Source: Bacillota bacterium
Lineage (GTDB): Bacteria > Bacillota > Sulfobacillia > Sulfobacillales > Sulfobacillaceae
Reading direction: 5' to 3'
DNA length: 42,782 nt
Assembly: GCA_026627385.1 (NCBI GenBank)
Contig: JAPNUR010000027.1
Location: 1-42,782, forward strand
Of this stretch, positions 32,619 through 41,078 are shown piece by piece (position 1 is the stretch's first letter; the number at the start of each line of letters is the position of its first letter). The translations under genes were made by a program, and so were the position numbers. The notes below the pieces were generated by a model. The model was given only the letters and a program-made list of their open reading frames with translations, had not been told where the DNA came from and ran no database searches.

Positions 32619-33566
32619 ATGAAGACGTCCCAATTTTCCCTCGCCCTGACGGCCACCACGCTTTTAGTGACTCTCAGCGCTTGCGGGACTCAAGCGACCT
32701 CGAGCCCGCAGGCGTTGGCGACAGTTAACCAGGAACCGGTGACAGCGCAAGATGTCGCCAATTTTGTGGATGGCACGGAGTTTTTGCAAGGACAAACATT
32801 TGCCACCTCGGCCAAAGAAAAGACATTAGAACTTAAGGCGGTGGTAGCTCAAACCGCGGTAAACCAATGGGCATTGAAAAAGCATCTGACCACCGTATCC
32901 AAAGCGAAAGCTCAAGTGAACCATCTCGTCAGCTCAGTGATTGAACCTGAAGTCGGTGGCGCAGCAACCCTCAAAAGCTTGCTATCGTCCCATCATCTGA
33001 CCATGTCGACCCTCAAGTCTTATCTTGTTCAAGAAGAGATCTCGAATAGCGCTTATGCTCAGGTCACAAAAGATGTCAAGGGGCCGTCTTTAGCACAAGA
33101 AGAGTCTTACTACAAGAGCAATCGCGACCTCTTTGCGACCCCGGCGGAGGATGAGATTAGTAACATTGTGGTGAAATCGTCCTCATTAGCTCAAAACATT
33201 CTGAAGCAAGCCCAAGGTGGCACGCCCTTTGCCACGCTGGCAAAGGAGTACTCGATTGCCCCGAACGGCAAAACCGGCGGTAGTGAAGGTTTTGTACCCG
33301 TGAGCGGCTCATCCATGAGTCAGGGACTCTACGATACCGTGATAAAGATGCAGGCGGGCCAATTTGCCACCTATCATGGGACGCAGGGCTATCATGTCAT
33401 CTGGCTCCAGGCGACGAAGCCCGCCGGTTACGAACCGTTTTCATCCAAGACGGTGCAAGCAGAAATTAAGGCGACCATCTTGCAAACCCTAGACGACAAA
33501 GCCTATCAAGCATTTGTTAATAAGTTAGAGGCTCACGATAAGATTATTTACCACAAAAAGTCATAG
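32619..33566 (+). CDS. PrsA-like peptidyl-prolyl isomerase lipoprotein
   Basis: A membrane-anchored foldase that helps exported proteins fold on the outer face of the membrane. 315 residues. A lipoprotein signal peptide ends with the lipobox LVTLSAC (C22 lipidated). SurA_N-like helices (residues 40-160) precede a parvulin domain at about 165-265 (EDEISNIVVKSSSLAQNILKQ ... FATLAKEYSIAPNGKTGGSEGFVP ... YHVIWLQ). A GAAGGAG precedes the ATG. Residues of the parvulin catalytic core are partly conserved, so chaperone rather than isomerase activity is possible. It stands alone or with the nucleoside hydrolase 77 bases downstream. Confidence 0.88.
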   Translation: MKTSQFSLALTATTLLVTLSACGTQATSSPQALATVNQEPVTAQDVANFVDGTEFLQGQTFATSAKEKTLELKAVVAQTAVNQWALKKHLTTVSKAKAQVNHLVSSVIEPEVGGAATLKSLLSSHHLTMSTLKSYLVQEEISNSAYAQVTKDVKGPSLAQEESYYKSNRDLFATPAEDEISNIVVKSSSLAQNILKQAQGGTPFATLAKEYSIAPNGKTGGSEGFVPVSGSSMSQGLYDTVIKMQAGQFATYHGTQGYHVIWLQATKPAGYEPFSSKTVQAEIKATILQTLDDKAYQAFVNKLEAHDKIIYHKKS

Positions 33567-33643
33567 CTCAAGCCAGTGGCGTAAGATCGCGAAGAACAGG
33601 GCACACTGTCTCTACCGTGCGGGGTAGAGGTGGGGTGGATCTT

Positions 33644-34576
33644 GTGGCGAATAAGCCTGCCGTGTGGCTGGACAGCGACCCGGGGGTGGATGATGCCTGG
33701 GCCATGGTCATTGCGGCGAGCACCTGTGAGGTTCGCGGCATCTCCACGGTGGCCGGCAACGTGCCGCTCCCATATACGTATGCGAATGCGTTGCGCATCG
33801 TCGGGGAACTGGGGCAAGGTCATTTGCTGGTGTTGCCAGGCGCCGAACAACCGATGTTGAGCCCACTCATGACTGCTACCGCGTATCACGGAGCCACGGG
33901 TGTGGGCAATTGGTCCCCCGATTATGTCTATCCGGTTGAGCTGGACCTGCGTACACGGGTCTGGGAGTGGTGGCATGCGCATGCGAGCGATTTGCAGTCG
34001 GTGCACCTTATAGTCACCGGCCCTGCAACGAACGTGGCCATCAGTGCGTTAGCGTTTCCCGCGCTTCGTAATCGCTGGGCCTCCGTAACCTTGATGGGAG
34101 GAGCCCTTCCTGGGGCGCAAATTGATAAGGCGCAAGAATTTAACGTGTACGTCGATCCGCATGCAGCTGACATCGTTTTTCATTGGATGTCCCGCGTGCA
34201 ATTAATTGGGATTAACGTTGCCCATAAGGCATTAATTCCCGTGAACGATCTTAAACGTCTCGTGCACTACGGCCGGGTAGGAAACATGTTAAGCCACATG
34301 TTAAGCTTCTATATGCAAAAAGCGCAGGGAGAGGGAGGGCATCCTGAAGCCTTCCCCATTGATGACGTCGTGGCCGTAGCCGCTGTGGCACACCCTGAGT
34401 TTTTCCATTGGCGCGAAATGCCCTTGGCCGTTGTTCGTGAGGGACCGCTTCGAGGCAGCGTGGTCTTGAGTCCCAGCGATATCAAACGATCGGCCATCCG
34501 AGTAGCCACCGACATTAATGTCGACGCGTTTCGCGCCTGGGTTTGGGACAGCATGGAAACGTACCGCCCTCACTAG
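33644..34576 (+). CDS. inosine-uridine type nucleoside hydrolase
   Basis: Hydrolyses the N-glycosidic bond of ribonucleosides for purine or pyrimidine salvage. 310 residues from the chosen start. The N-terminal calcium-binding motif is D10-S-D12-PGVDD17; ISTVAGNVPL, VTGPATNVA, LMGGA and EFNVYVDPHAA follow, and the C-terminal FPIDDVVAVAAVAHPE has the late Asp ligand. The start is uncertain: the GTG at 33644 gives the typical N-terminus, with GGTAGAGGTGG about ten bases before it; GTGs at 33617 and 33635 are in frame. Base preference cannot be assigned from sequence. Confidence 0.9.
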   Translation: MANKPAVWLDSDPGVDDAWAMVIAASTCEVRGISTVAGNVPLPYTYANALRIVGELGQGHLLVLPGAEQPMLSPLMTATAYHGATGVGNWSPDYVYPVELDLRTRVWEWWHAHASDLQSVHLIVTGPATNVAISALAFPALRNRWASVTLMGGALPGAQIDKAQEFNVYVDPHAADIVFHWMSRVQLIGINVAHKALIPVNDLKRLVHYGRVGNMLSHMLSFYMQKAQGEGGHPEAFPIDDVVAVAAVAHPEFFHWREMPLAVVREGPLRGSVVLSPSDIKRSAIRVATDINVDAFRAWVWDSMETYRPH

Positions 34577-34684
34577 CGCTGGACACGGCTTAAGTGCATA
34601 AATCTTGTCGGCGCGGAGATCCTCTAACTGGACAACGGTGATCTGGGTCCGATGACATCACTACATCACAAAGGGGTGCGTACC

Positions 34685-35122
34685 ATGCAGGTCAAGGAGA
34701 TTATGACAAAATCCGTAAAGACGGTGTCCCCTAGCGACAGCGTAAAAAAGGCGGCACAAATCATGGAAGAGGTCAATTGCGGCAGTGTCCCCGTCACCGA
34801 AGGCGACCGAGTGGTCGGCATGTTGACGGACCGTGACATCACGATTAAAGCTGTTGCTCGCGGTCAGGGATCGGACACGCCGGTCAAGAACTGCATGAGC
34901 AGCACCGTGGTCACCATCAAGCCCGATGCCGACGCTCGTGAAGCAGCCAACATGATGGCCGGCAACCAAGTGCGACGCCTGCCCGTCGTCGACAACCAAA
35001 AGCTGGTCGGCATACTCGCCATTGCAGATCTAGCCCGGGTTAACATCTACGTCAGTGAGAGCGGCAAGGCACTCAGCGAAATCTCCGAACCTAGCCGACA
35101 AGCAAACGCCGTGCGGCATTAG
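34685..35122 (+). CDS. CBS-domain protein
   Basis: 145 residues, two CBS motifs in tandem (residues about 5-58: MTKSVKTVSPSDSVKKAAQIMEEVNCGSVPVTEGDRVVGMLTDRDI; about 70-122: MSSTVVTIKPDADAREAANMMAGNQVRRLPVVDNQKLVGILAIADL). A stand-alone Bateman pair binds an adenine nucleotide or similar ligand; the partner is unknown. The ATG at 34685 follows AAAGGGG; the in-frame start at 34652 lacks such a site. A strong terminator follows. B. subtilis YhcV and YkuL-like proteins are of this kind. Confidence 0.92.
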   Translation: MQVKEIMTKSVKTVSPSDSVKKAAQIMEEVNCGSVPVTEGDRVVGMLTDRDITIKAVARGQGSDTPVKNCMSSTVVTIKPDADAREAANMMAGNQVRRLPVVDNQKLVGILAIADLARVNIYVSESGKALSEISEPSRQANAVRH

Positions 35123-35150
35123 CCCTCACCTCATTGACATTAACATATCC

Positions 35151-35192
35151 AGCAGTAGTTCCGCCGCCATGCGCCGGAATCTACTGCTCTTT
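35151..35192 (+). terminator. intrinsic terminator of the CBS-protein gene
   Basis: AGCAGTAGTTCCG (35151-35163) pairs with CGGAAtCTACTGCT (35175-35188, one bulged T), with an 11-base loop and CTTT after the stem. It lies 28 bases beyond the CBS stop. Confidence 0.75.
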
Positions 35193-35453
35193 ACATGTCG
35201 ACCAACGGGCAGGTCCTGAGAAGCCTTTCCTTGATGACCCCCTGGCATGCTTGGTAACGTCCGATAAGCAAGATTATGTAAACTGCTGCGGGTGTGGACA
35301 ATAGGGGAGCCTTTGGCGACGATACCGGTATTCCGGGCGATAAAGCTCCTTCCCGTGTTATCTTCCTGGGTCGTCCCCCACAAATAGGAAAAGAGATCAA
35401 TGGGGTTCGACAGGTTGACTATGGCGGGAGGAATCAGGACGTCAGAACGAGTT
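35193..35453. other. region without a supported gene
   Basis: The stretch lies between the CBS terminator and the toxin gene. A 135-codon minus-strand frame crosses it but runs through the terminator and overlaps the toxin by 80 bp, so it is probably chance. Nothing else was seen. Confidence 0.35.
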
Positions 35454-35828
35454 CTAGGATTCGCCAGCTGGGTTTTCGGAAACGGCATTGATTTCTCCGT
35501 GTAATCCCTCAAATATCTCGAGTAATCGGACATAAATCTGTTTTTGAACAGCGGATTTCGTATGGCCGACCCGGGATAGGACTAAGGACTGGTTGCCCGT
35601 AAACAGCTTCTCCGGGCGCACGTGCGAATCATGAGGTAGCATGCCCTCAGAAAAGTCGCTTTGCCGTAATAATATGGCATGAGGCCAATCGCGACTTGTA
35701 ATTTGACAGAAAATGTAGTCCCCGTCTGATAACGTAGCTAAAACAAGAGCCGGGCGCCGTTTGGCACGCTCTAACGTGGTAAAAGGAAACGGCACCACTA
35801 CGACATCCCCAGCTATAAGTTTTTCCAT
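35454..35828 (-). CDS. type II toxin, PemK/MazF family
   Basis: Such toxins are sequence-specific mRNA interferases. 124 residues. It begins with the family signature GDVVVVPFPFTTLERAKRRPALVLA, followed by YIFCQITSR and the LSRVGHTKSAVQKQIYVRLLEIFEGL helix. The ATG at 35828 lies inside the 3' end of the antitoxin gene (16 bp overlap), the usual module arrangement. The C-terminal 15 residues (ENPAGES) are not family-like. No second toxin gene is present. Cleavage specificity is unknown. Confidence 0.85.
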   Translation of the reverse strand: MEKLIAGDVVVVPFPFTTLERAKRRPALVLATLSDGDYIFCQITSRDWPHAILLRQSDFSEGMLPHDSHVRPEKLFTGNQSLVLSRVGHTKSAVQKQIYVRLLEIFEGLHGEINAVSENPAGES

Positions 35829-36010
35829 GCTTCATCTTCTTCCGGGGTTAACCAGCCTTCGGCAAGCGACGATTCAGACAGGATCGCCGTGTCAGGCACC
35901 GCATGCCGTAATCGCAGAAATTGAACAAAATCGGCGACTTCATCCATGAGATCATCTGGGAGATCTTGAAGAAGCGTCCAAATGATTTGTCGCGTCGTCG
36001 ATGAAGACAT
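35813..36010 (-). CDS. antitoxin of the PemK/MazF-type module
   Basis: 65 residues. The N-terminal half (SSSTTRQIIWTLLQDLPDDLMDEVADFVQFLRLR) resembles the DUF2281-type antitoxins that end in toxin-binding acidic tails, here ILSESSLAEGWLTPEEDEAWKNL. It would neutralise the toxin by direct binding; no separate DNA-binding domain is obvious. The ATG at 36010 follows GGGAGGCACC; the longer in-frame version would include the promoter. It precedes the toxin by overlap, so the antitoxin is made first. Confidence 0.75.
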   Translation of the reverse strand: MSSSTTRQIIWTLLQDLPDDLMDEVADFVQFLRLRHAVPDTAILSESSLAEGWLTPEEDEAWKNL

Positions 36011-36037
36011 CTTGGTGCCTCCCTGGTTTTTGGTACT

Positions 36038-36043
36038 ATTATA
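36038..36043 (-). promoter_or_regulatory. -10 box of the toxin-antitoxin operon
   Basis: TATAAT on the minus strand, 27 bases upstream of the antitoxin ATG. The flanking sequence is AT-rich. A good -35 was not identified. Confidence 0.45.
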
Positions 36044-36133
36044 CCCCGTGCTAGAATTGAAAGGATTTAAGAATAACGTGCGAAAACTACCCATCCCGGT
36101 AAACGCTCGACCTTTGGTGGGTTGCAGCAACCG

Positions 36134-36848
36134 TCAATCACCGGATTTGGCGGCAATCGTATAGCGCAAGCGATACCGATTAGCGCGGTCAACGAGATAT
36201 ACCACCTCTACGACGGCTCCTGCCGTTGTACGGGTAATACGCTCGCGATGTCCAGCACAACCAATGGCGCCCGTCCGACTTCGCCGAATTGGCGCCGTTC
36301 CTCCGTTGTCGCGATACGCGCGCCGTGACACTCTCTTCAAATGCCCCCAAGGAGCCGTATAACGCGGTCAGCTGGGGATAAAAAGGTCGGTCCGGATTCA
36401 TTGCGGCTTCCCATAAAGCGGGACTAGGCAGATACCAGCCGTCGGTCATTGCAACGAGCTCTGGACCGTCGCCTTGCAAAGTGCGCCAATGCACGAGACG
36501 TTGGGGTTCCGGCATGTGCAGTCGTACAGCCGCGGGCGGTTCTTCCGTTCGGAGGCTTAATGTTTTTACCCAGGGATCACGCCATGCCGGATCTGTCAAA
36601 AAATCGGTCGTCCGATCCGATAGTGGTCGGGGTCCCGCAACACGGCGCTCGCGGAGTCCATGGGGCGCGTATAATAGCCCTTCTGTAGTGAGCAACTGCA
36701 GGGCTTTAGCGATCGTGGACGGTTGTACGTTAAACCGTTCGGCTAATTCTTTTTGAGGCGGAAACAAGCTATCCGGGGCCCACTGACCACTAGTTATTTC
36801 AGCACGTAGTACTGCCGCAATTTCTTCCCAAATTCGAAACCGGCTCAT
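36134..36848 (-). pseudogene. GntR-family regulator with UTRA domain, frameshifted
   Basis: The N-terminal GntR winged helix is intact (WEEIAAVLRAEITSGQWAPDSLFPPQKELAERFNVQPSTIAKALQLLTTEGLLY). The UTRA domain is broken: after FEESVTARV the family-like sequence (IATTEERRQFGEVGRAPLVVLDIA) continues in a second frame, and the last part (RTTAGAVVEVVYLVDRANRYRLRY) in a third. Two frameshifts, near 36300 and near 36240, therefore separate the parts; a sequencing error is an alternative. The ATG at 36848 overlaps the creatininase stop by 4 bases. It likely once regulated the neighbouring amidohydrolase. Confidence 0.75.
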
Positions 36849-37477
36849 TGCCATCCCCCCACCGTAGTGCGTATCGCCGTCGTCAACGCGTTCCAGGCCC
36901 GTTCACCGGCCTCACGTGAGGCGTAGGACGGTAATCCCACTACGCCACTGGCGGTATACGACTGAAGTCCGGTTGCCATAAAATACGGCCGGTCGGATGC
37001 GTCGACGTCGGCGGGGATCGTTGGTTGGACCGTCTCGGGGGCTAAATACAGGAGTAAACTGCGCTCCAGAGCTCCGGCATGCATGTCCTCGTGTGGCCCA
37101 AACGACCACCCTGCGGCCGCATAGGCTGCTGCCCAGTCGGCCCGGGAGGGCAGCAATAGCACCGGGAATCCGTCGGCATTCCACTCCTGGACGAGGCTTC
37201 CCAGCACTTGATTGCCGCCATGACCGTTGATCACCACCAGCGGCTCGGGCTGGGCATGGACAATATCGGTCACAAACTCAGCAAAATGGGTGACCCGGAT
37301 ACTGATCATGGTATCGAGTCCCCGATGTTCAAAAGAGCACCCGTACGGAACGGCAGGAAGTACCGTATCGGTCGGATGGGCACAGGCTTGGCATAGGGCA
37401 ATGGCAATCCGGGTGTCGGTATCATACGGCAAGTGGCCTCCGTGTTGTTCCCAACTGCCAATTGGTAACCAGCGCAT
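36845..37477 (-). CDS. creatininase-family metal-dependent amidohydrolase
   Basis: 210 residues. The metal ligands of the family are seen in PIGSWEQHGGHLPYDTDTRIA (E10, H12, D21), in VVINGHGGNQ, and in DMHAGALERSLLL. The family includes creatininase, FAPy deformylase (ArfB-like) and the mycofactocin peptidase MftE; the sequence does not decide among these, and no mycofactocin genes are present. The ATG at 37477 follows GAAGGGGG. A perfect palindrome lies 27 bases upstream, and a (broken) GntR gene follows with an ATGA overlap, suggesting a regulated two-gene unit. Confidence 0.85.
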   Translation of the reverse strand: MRWLPIGSWEQHGGHLPYDTDTRIAIALCQACAHPTDTVLPAVPYGCSFEHRGLDTMISIRVTHFAEFVTDIVHAQPEPLVVINGHGGNQVLGSLVQEWNADGFPVLLLPSRADWAAAYAAAGWSFGPHEDMHAGALERSLLLYLAPETVQPTIPADVDASDRPYFMATGLQSYTASGVVGLPSYASREAGERAWNALTTAIRTTVGGWQ

Positions 37478-37503
37478 CCTATGACCCCCTTCAGATTTTT
37501 TGA

Positions 37504-37516
37504 TAACCATAGGTTA
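37504..37516. promoter_or_regulatory. candidate GntR operator upstream of the creatininase-family gene
   Basis: TAACCATAGGTTA, perfectly symmetric apart from its centre, lies 27 bases before the creatininase ATG. This is the usual place and form (inverted half-sites) of a GntR-family operator; the gene for such a regulator is the next one downstream, but is frameshifted. Confidence 0.45.
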
Positions 37517-37673
37517 CAGTATTTTAGAACGTCTAACGTAGATAAAACTCAAGTTTGACAGTACCCTTGATATGACGCGGATTGTAGGGGCAAGTTTGTA
37601 CCACACGCACTTTAGTCCCGCGTGGCTGCGGGGCTCGTGGGAGATCGATTCGTCTTGTGGCATCTTGTGCGGT

Positions 37674-39298
37674 TTACTCGGCCGACGTCATGTGTTGTGC
37701 TTTCGTCACCGACAAGGTCTTAGTCGGCGTCGGGATGCCCAGGCTCGCGAGGATGCCCTGCGCCCGGTCTGTCGCTTGGGTCACACTGACGAACTCCTTG
37801 CCTAAGAAGGTGGCACGCACCGCTTTCCAGCGTCTTAATTCCCGTACGATGGCTTCGACGGTGTACCACCGCAACTCGAGTTCGGCGAGCACCTGGGTCC
37901 GTTCTTCCAGGCACGCAAGGCTTTCCGCCGCAGCCGTGTCGCGGGCCCATTGGCGGCGATAGAGTACTGGCATCTCCTGCTCGAACCCGACATCCCGGAA
38001 GTTTTTGATCTGGTGAAACGCCCGTTCGATCCCCATCAGCGTCTGGTACGATTGGACCACGTCGGCTGCCGGCCAATCCGTATGGGTTCGAATCAAGAAC
38101 TTTCCGTCGCGCAGGGCTTCCTTGTTCAAGGCGTCCTCATCGCGCCGATACGTCAGGATGCCGTCCTGGTCATCGACCTGAACGAAAGCTTCAACCCCTT
38201 TTCGGGTCAACCGGTCGGCCACCTGGAGCATGACGCCTTTGTCAGTCGGCTTTCGGCCGCGTTTCGGTTTCGCCAAGCTCTCCGCCCAGGCTTTCAGACC
38301 CGCTTCAGCCGCCTCCAGCGCGCTCTCCCGAAACGCGGTATCCTGACGCGCTTTCTCCGGATTGTAGCAAAGGATGTAGCGGACGCCTTCCGCCTGTTCG
38401 ACGTCGTCCACGCGTGTGGCGGGCACCTCGAGGTAGCGCAGGTGGTCTTTCAGTTCATGGTAGGTGCTGACGTCTGCCAACGGTTCCAGCAACGTGTCGC
38501 TCACGAGGCGTCCACGCTGGTGGAACCCAACCATGGACGGGAATCCTGCCTCCGCCATCAAGGCCATGTTCGCTTCCGTGACCATGCCGCGGTCTCCCCC
38601 GAACACGCACTGTTCGACCGCAAAGTCTTCTTTCAGACGTTTCAAGATATCTGGCACGGTTTGCTTGTCGGACACGTTGCCCGCGAACACTGCGTGCGTG
38701 ATGGGAATGCCTTCAGGGGTCACCAGGAGCCCCAGCTCCCCCGGCTCGAGGTCAGGGCGATGCGTGCGGGAATACCCCTGCTCTCCTCAGGGACAGGCGT
38801 GCCCGTGAAGATGGGTGCTGGTCAAGTCGTACAGAACCCACGAGAGCTTGAAGTTTAGCAGGTCCGTCAGTCGCCCGGACAACACACGTTCCAGTTGAGG
38901 CTTGATGTCGACGAGATAGTCGAGCGCTCGATAGCAGGGCTGAAGCTGCCACGGCTCCCCGCCCCAGTCCGGCAGAGAGAGATCGTCCAGCGTGTGAAAG
39001 AGGCGCAGCTTACTCGCGGGATCGACGAGCCGATGAATAACCATAGCTTGGACGTACCGCGCGACATCAACGGTGACCTCGCGGTCACGCAGGGCGTCAC
39101 GAATGGCCTCGGTGAGTCCGAGTGGGTTCCACAAAAATTGCACCACATACGGAACGCCGAAATGGAGTACCTGCTGGGCCTCGAAGTCCTCGAGCGAACC
39201 GGTGGTGCGATGCGGTCGGAGGGACTCGAGGGTCCGGATAATCTGTTCGATTTCGCGCTCAGAATAGTGACTGAAGTAGAGTCCTGTATCGTGTGTAA
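37674..39298 (-). pseudogene. IS1634-type transposase, broken by a nonsense codon
   Basis: DDE transposase related to the IS1634 group. The N-terminal part (FTHDTGLYFSHYSERE ... VQFLWNPLGLTEAIRDALRDR ... MVIHRLVDPASKLRLFHTLDD ... YDLTSTHLHG) reads to a TGA at 38787-38789. In the same frame it resumes (GYSRTHRPDLEPGELGLLVTPEGIPITHAVFAGN ... GGDRGMVTEANM ... GIERAFHQIKNFRDVGFEQ ... QHMTSAE) to 37674. A stop codon also precedes the first residues near 39305, so the natural N-terminus is missing, probably cut by the IS256-type remnant. Terminal repeats were not identified. Confidence 0.8.
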
Positions 39299-40014
39299 AA
39301 ACGGCTTAAAGATTTAGGAGCCATTGAGTTCCCTTGGTAGATTTGAAAGCGACAAAACCCACAAATCTCTAGGAGGAAGACGCAATGGCTCACTATCAGA
39401 TTACGCTGGATGATCAAACAATCCAAGCCCTTGTGGGACAAAAAGATAATGCCCTGGCTCTATTGTTGCAACAGGTCTTAAATCCGGTGTGAGAAGCCGA
39501 CGTGACCGAATCCCGTCAAGCCGACCGGTATGAGCGGACCGAAGGGCGGCCAGGGTATCGGAATGGCTACCGCAGCCGGCCGTGGACGACGCGCGTCGGC
39601 ACGTTGACGCTGGACGTCCCGCGCACGCGGGACGGCGAGTTCAGCCCCACTCTCTTTGATCGCTATCAGCGGCACGAAAAAGCGCTCGTGTTAACGTTGA
39701 TGGCAAGGGTGGTGAATGGGGTGTCCACTCGCAAAATCCGACGGGTCACGGAAGAGCTCTGTGGCACCGCATATTCCTAGTCCACCGGATCCGCGTGAGC
39801 GAAAGGCCTCGACGCGGTCGTGAAGCCATGGCGGACGCGGTCATTGGCCGAGACCCCCTACCCGTTGTTCCTCATCGTCGACGCCTTGGCGCTGAAAATT
39901 CGCGAACCCGGGGCCGTGCGGCCCCGGAGCAGGTGTGGGGTGACCGGCATTAATGCGGCAGGGTATCGGGACATGCTCGGGTTCTGGATCGGCGACAGCG
40001 AATCCCCGCAGACG
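39293..40014 (+). pseudogene. IS256-type transposase remnant with three nonsense codons
   Basis: Reading from the ATG at 39385 (SD AGGAGGAAGACGC), the sequence parallels the intact transposase at 41186 without any frameshift (AHYQITLDDQTIQALVG ... PGYRNGYRSRP ... RRVTEELCGT ... LFLIVDALALKIREPGAVR ... INAAGYRDMLGFWIGDSES). It is interrupted by TGA at 39490, TAG at 39778 and TGA at 39796 (Trp in the intact copy). The match ends after GDSES near 40004, where another element begins. A GTGTAAAAA at about 39292-39300 may be its left terminal repeat, in which case it cut the IS1634 gene. It is non-functional. Confidence 0.8.
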
Positions 40015-40410
40015 GGGTCTGGACTTATGTCAATAAATTAGACGGTAAGAATTCGGGGATCACCTCCTGGATATTGGCGGGGGAATGGGGCCCAGGATAG
40101 CCGGTCGGCGGCTGCGCCGGCCTTGACCGCCGGAAGGCCGCCCGGCACGGATGACGTCAATCCCCCCGCCAGGGCCTGGTCGAGCATGGCCTGCGGGGTA
40201 CGATAGCCGAGGGCCCGATGCAGGCGCTGCCGATGGTCAAAGCGTTCGATATCGGGAAAGAGGGCGTGTGGGGCCTCGTTCCGGGTGGCCCACCGGTGTT
40301 GATAGAGGAGTTCTTTTTTGAGGAGGCGATGCCAGGACTCGATACACGCGTGATCGTCACCATGGCCTGCTCGACTGAAGCTGGCCTGCATACCGTAGGT
40401 GTTTGTATAA
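40015..40410 (-). pseudogene. IS3-type transposase (OrfB) C-terminal fragment
   Basis: On the minus strand the sequence reads MQASFSRAGHGDDHACIESWHRLLKKEL ... RFDHRQRLHRALGYRTPQAMLDQAL, the end of an IS3/IS150-group integrase core with the last catalytic Glu in ACIESWH. The earlier part of the protein is missing, cut near 40400. The final 40 codons (to 40038) are atypical. TGGACTTATGTC at about 40018-40029 may be the terminal repeat that borders the IS256-type remnant. Confidence 0.75.
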
Positions 40411-40902
40411 ACGTACGCGAAAAAATGGCACACTTCATTCAACCCCATATCAATCAATCTCAGCCTATGCCAACCCATACGTCACAATTAAAACCTCCAT
40501 GCTAACCATAGCTTCCATTATCGTTAACTATCTATCTATAGTGGTTGTACGAAGTCCAACCGCTATGGTCACGATAGGTTGCCTACGTTTGACAGGTTAG
40601 TCCATAAGGTATGTAATCTAACTGAGTCAACCCCACCACTTTTTTCATGGTTGTATTCAACACTAGCCACATATTCAGCCTCCAAGCCTCTTTTCCTAGC
40701 CACCCCATCGATTCATACTCTCATATTGCAAAACTCGCCACAACGTCTAAAAATCGCTATAAACCCAATCATTGATAAATACCCTTCTTTAAATGAGAAA
40801 GTTAGGATAAGGGATGCAACAAAACCTAAAAAAGGACACAGTAACCACCCTATACTGATATCTCACCATGTCCTTTTTCCTCTTAACCTTTTACCCTAGA
40901 TT
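40411..40902. other. AT-rich stretch without supported gene
   Basis: The base composition changes sharply to AT-rich, unlike the rest of the window. Short frames on both strands (for example 40579-40899 plus) have no recognisable content. On the minus strand it follows the split Cas1-like gene. A strong bidirectional hairpin lies at 40829-40878. It is best regarded as the flank of an acquired segment. Confidence 0.4.
40829..40878. terminator. bidirectional terminator-like hairpin
   Basis: AAAAAGGACA (40829-40838) pairs perfectly with TGTCCTTTTT (40869-40878). The 30-base loop contains a CAGT/ACTG sub-stem. The T tract on either strand would end transcripts both ways; on the minus strand it lies 25 bases after the stop of the Cas1-like gene. 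Confidence 0.7.
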
Positions 40903-41078
40903 TCAGCCTTCCTTTATCATACCCAACCCATCATACAATTTTGTTTTTTCAAGTATCCAATGCCTAAACCCTTGAGCTTCCTCATACCCTAACGTCATCA
41001 AATCTGTATCCCAATCCTCCAACAGCTTTTTACGCAATTCTGCTACCAACGCAACCCTTCCTAGTTGAGTCCATAAAA
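40903..41078 (-). pseudogene. C-terminal piece of the Cas1-like gene, split by the IS element
   Basis: The minus strand reads from the edge of the IS256-type element: LWTQLGRVALVAELRKKLLEDW ... LGYEEAQGFRHWILEKTKLYDGLGMIKEG and a TGA at 40903. Removing the IS (41079-42442) joins this in frame to the Cas1-like piece at 42443-42731. The basic, helical tail with 'EEAQGFRHWIL' suits the last helices of Cas1, where residues such as I-xx-QA-xx-L occur. Short and AT-rich, so recognised mainly by continuity. Confidence 0.5.

Noticed and set aside
35126-35533. A 135-codon minus-strand reading frame
   Set aside because: It runs through the strong terminator hairpin of the CBS-protein gene, overlaps the toxin gene by 80 bp, has no ribosome binding site and no recognisable domain.
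37950-38858. A long plus-strand frame across the IS1634-type gene
   Set aside because: The sense of the opposite strand matches a transposase; this frame is its shadow.
40570-40800. A possible Cas2 remnant downstream of the Cas1-like gene
   Set aside because: A minus-strand stretch reads DSVRLHTLW, slightly like the end of Cas2, but the rest does not fit and a stop codon lies just upstream; too weak to support.
40579-40899. A 106-codon plus-strand frame in the AT-rich region
   Set aside because: No ribosome binding site, no domain, and it contains the terminator-like hairpin.
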